DNA of 7,430 nucleotides from Candidatus Hydrogenedentota bacterium (GTDB lineage: Bacteria > Hydrogenedentota > Hydrogenedentia > Hydrogenedentiales > CAITNO01), in the NCBI GenBank assembly GCA_903922535.1, contig CAIXUF010000324.1:1-7430 (forward strand), given 5' to 3'. Shown piece after piece: positions 6,370 to 7,430 of this stretch (position 1 is the first letter of the stretch; each line of letters opens with the position of its first letter). Made by a program: the position numbers and the translations under genes. The notes under the pieces were generated by a model. It ran no database searches and was not told the origin of the DNA. It saw only the letters and a list, made by a program, of their open reading frames with translations.

Positions 6370-6378
6370 ATAATAGCA
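6370..6378 (-). promoter_or_regulatory. Candidate extended -10 promoter for the rubredoxin reductase
   Basis: Read leftward the sequence is TGC-TATTAT, an extended -10 element with five of six matches to TATAAT. No good -35 box is visible, which is acceptable for extended -10 promoters. Transcription would start near 6363, leaving a leader of about 57 bases. Confidence 0.4.
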
Positions 6379-6401
6379 CAGGAGATTGGGCGTTCACCGT
6401 G

Positions 6402-6410
6402 TGCCATAAT
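6402..6410 (+). promoter_or_regulatory. Candidate extended -10 promoter for the lipoprotein esterase
   Basis: TGC-CATAAT is an extended -10 element with five of six matches to TATAAT and no clear -35 box. Transcription would start near 6417, about 53 bases before the ATG. It faces away from the reverse-strand extended -10 element some 30 bases to its left. Confidence 0.4.
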
Positions 6411-6469
6411 AGTCCAAGGCTGAGGCAGGCGCACATCGCATGCCAAGGAAGACCCGAAGGAATCGCCCC

Positions 6470-7417
6470 ATGAAACACTCCCACGCACTGCGTATTACGA
6501 TTCTGGTCTTGGCCGTCTGCCAGGCGTCTGCCCTGATGGGGTGCCTCTCTGTTTTCCAGGGCGAACGTGAACGGGTTGCCTACGAGAACCGGGACCGGGG
6601 ATACCGGCTTCATGTGCCTTCGTCGTATGACGCGAAGACGCCCGTGCCGCTCGTGGTGGTTTTGCACGGGGCGGGCATGAACCCGCTGCTGATGGCCTGG
6701 CTGACCCGGTTCAACGCCCTCTCCGACCGTGAGGGATTCATCGTGGTGTACCCGCGCGGGTTGAACCATCGATGGAACTCCGGCCTGAACGCGCCGGGAT
6801 TTCCAGGCTATGACGCGCCGGTGGACGATGTGGGTTTCGTGGGCCGGGTTATGGATGAAGTGGAGCGCGACTATAGAATTGATCCGCGGCGGGTCTACGT
6901 TACGGGCGCGTCGAACGGCGGCATGCTGACGCACCTGGTTGCCTGCAAGCTGACGGACCGCATCGCGGCGGCCGCTCCTGTGATTGGCGCCATCGCCGAA
7001 TCCGTGCTGCCCGACTGCAAGCCGGACCGGCCCATGCCCATCCTCATGATCAACGGCACGGGCGATCCTGTCGTATTCTGGCAGGGGGGAAAGCTGCTGA
7101 ACAACACCACGGCCGCCGTGCTCCCCACCAGCGCGGCCGTGGATTTCTGGGTGAAGCAGAACGCGTGCAATCCGATGCCGGAAACGACGCGGCTGCCCCA
7201 TCACGGGTCACAGTGCGGCACGCGGACGCATGTCGATCGCTACAGCGGGGCAACGCCGCGAAGCGACGTGGTGTTTTACACGGTGGAGCGCGGGGGACAC
7301 ACCTGGCCCGGCGGGCCGCTAATGCAGACACAGTGGTCGTTGGGCCGCGTCAGCCGCGACTTCAAGGCAACCGAGGTCATTTGGCAGTTCTTCAAGGAAC
7401 ACCCGAAGAAGGATTAG
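6470..7417 (+). CDS. Lipoprotein esterase of the PHB depolymerase/LpqC (feruloyl esterase-like) family
   Basis: This is a 315-residue alpha/beta hydrolase, probably lipid-anchored and facing the periplasm or outside. Residues 1-24 are a lipoprotein signal peptide ending in the lipobox LMGC, with Cys25 as the anchor. The hydrolase starts with YRLHVPSSYD, then VVLHGAG (His66-Gly67, oxyanion region). The nucleophile elbow GASNGGM gives Ser148, INGTGDPVV gives Asp199, and GGHTWPGG gives His277, so the triad is complete. These motifs fit the COG3509 family, which includes PHB depolymerases, feruloyl esterases and acetylxylan esterases. The motifs alone do not separate these substrates, though an outer location next to another exported esterase favours plant or microbial polysaccharide esters. 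I chose ATG 6470 because AAGGA (6457-6461) is eight bases upstream. An in-frame ATG at 6440 would add ten very basic residues and has no clear ribosome-binding site. Only 13 bases follow the stop, so the terminator is out of view. Confidence 0.88.
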   Translation: MKHSHALRITILVLAVCQASALMGCLSVFQGERERVAYENRDRGYRLHVPSSYDAKTPVPLVVVLHGAGMNPLLMAWLTRFNALSDREGFIVVYPRGLNHRWNSGLNAPGFPGYDAPVDDVGFVGRVMDEVERDYRIDPRRVYVTGASNGGMLTHLVACKLTDRIAAAAPVIGAIAESVLPDCKPDRPMPILMINGTGDPVVFWQGGKLLNNTTAAVLPTSAAVDFWVKQNACNPMPETTRLPHHGSQCGTRTHVDRYSGATPRSDVVFYTVERGGHTWPGGPLMQTQWSLGRVSRDFKATEVIWQFFKEHPKKD

Positions 7418-7430
7418 TGGGCAAGGATGC

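Overview
This is a GC-rich bacterial window holding five complete protein genes and, at the left edge, what looks like the last codons of a sixth. No RNA genes, insertion sequences or CRISPR arrays were seen. The taxon cannot be fixed from the sequence. Signal-peptide esterases, a very long pentapeptide-repeat protein and an intergenic palindrome whose translations read HGSDARAT and WHGRPTRD fit a free-living Gram-negative of the planctomycete/verrucomicrobial or Hydrogenedentes kind. That assignment is from memory and is low confidence.

Layout, left to right. Positions 1-104 carry a probable C-terminal gene end, followed at once by a GC hairpin (106-132) and about 300 non-coding bases. A secreted acetylxylan-esterase-like (CE7) hydrolase runs rightward (432-1712). 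It converges on a leftward MoxR-type AAA+ ATPase (1817-2785, GTG start). A 220-base divergent region (2786-3005) holds a nested 61-base palindrome and a near-consensus sigma-70 promoter. That promoter drives a 593-residue protein made almost wholly of pentapeptide repeats (3006-4787): 98 repeats in two unbroken blocks, each introduced by the same LRQG...WNAWR motif. The end of this gene overlaps by 20 bases the end of a leftward gene for a flavin-dependent NAD(P)H oxidoreductase with two tandem rubredoxin-like domains at its N-terminus (4768-6306). A second divergent region (6307-6469), with an extended -10 box on each strand, leads to a rightward lipoprotein esterase of the PHB-depolymerase/LpqC type (6470-7417).

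The genes do not form an operon: they alternate in strand and each appears to have its own promoter or ribosome-binding site. The two exported esterases suggest hydrolysis of acetylated or esterified polysaccharide outside the cytoplasm. The rubredoxin reductase suggests electron transfer to an oxygen- or peroxide-reducing partner. The MoxR ATPase lacks its usual DUF58/VWA neighbours here and stands back to back with the pentapeptide protein. That pair, and the two-block architecture of the pentapeptide protein, are the most unusual parts of the window.
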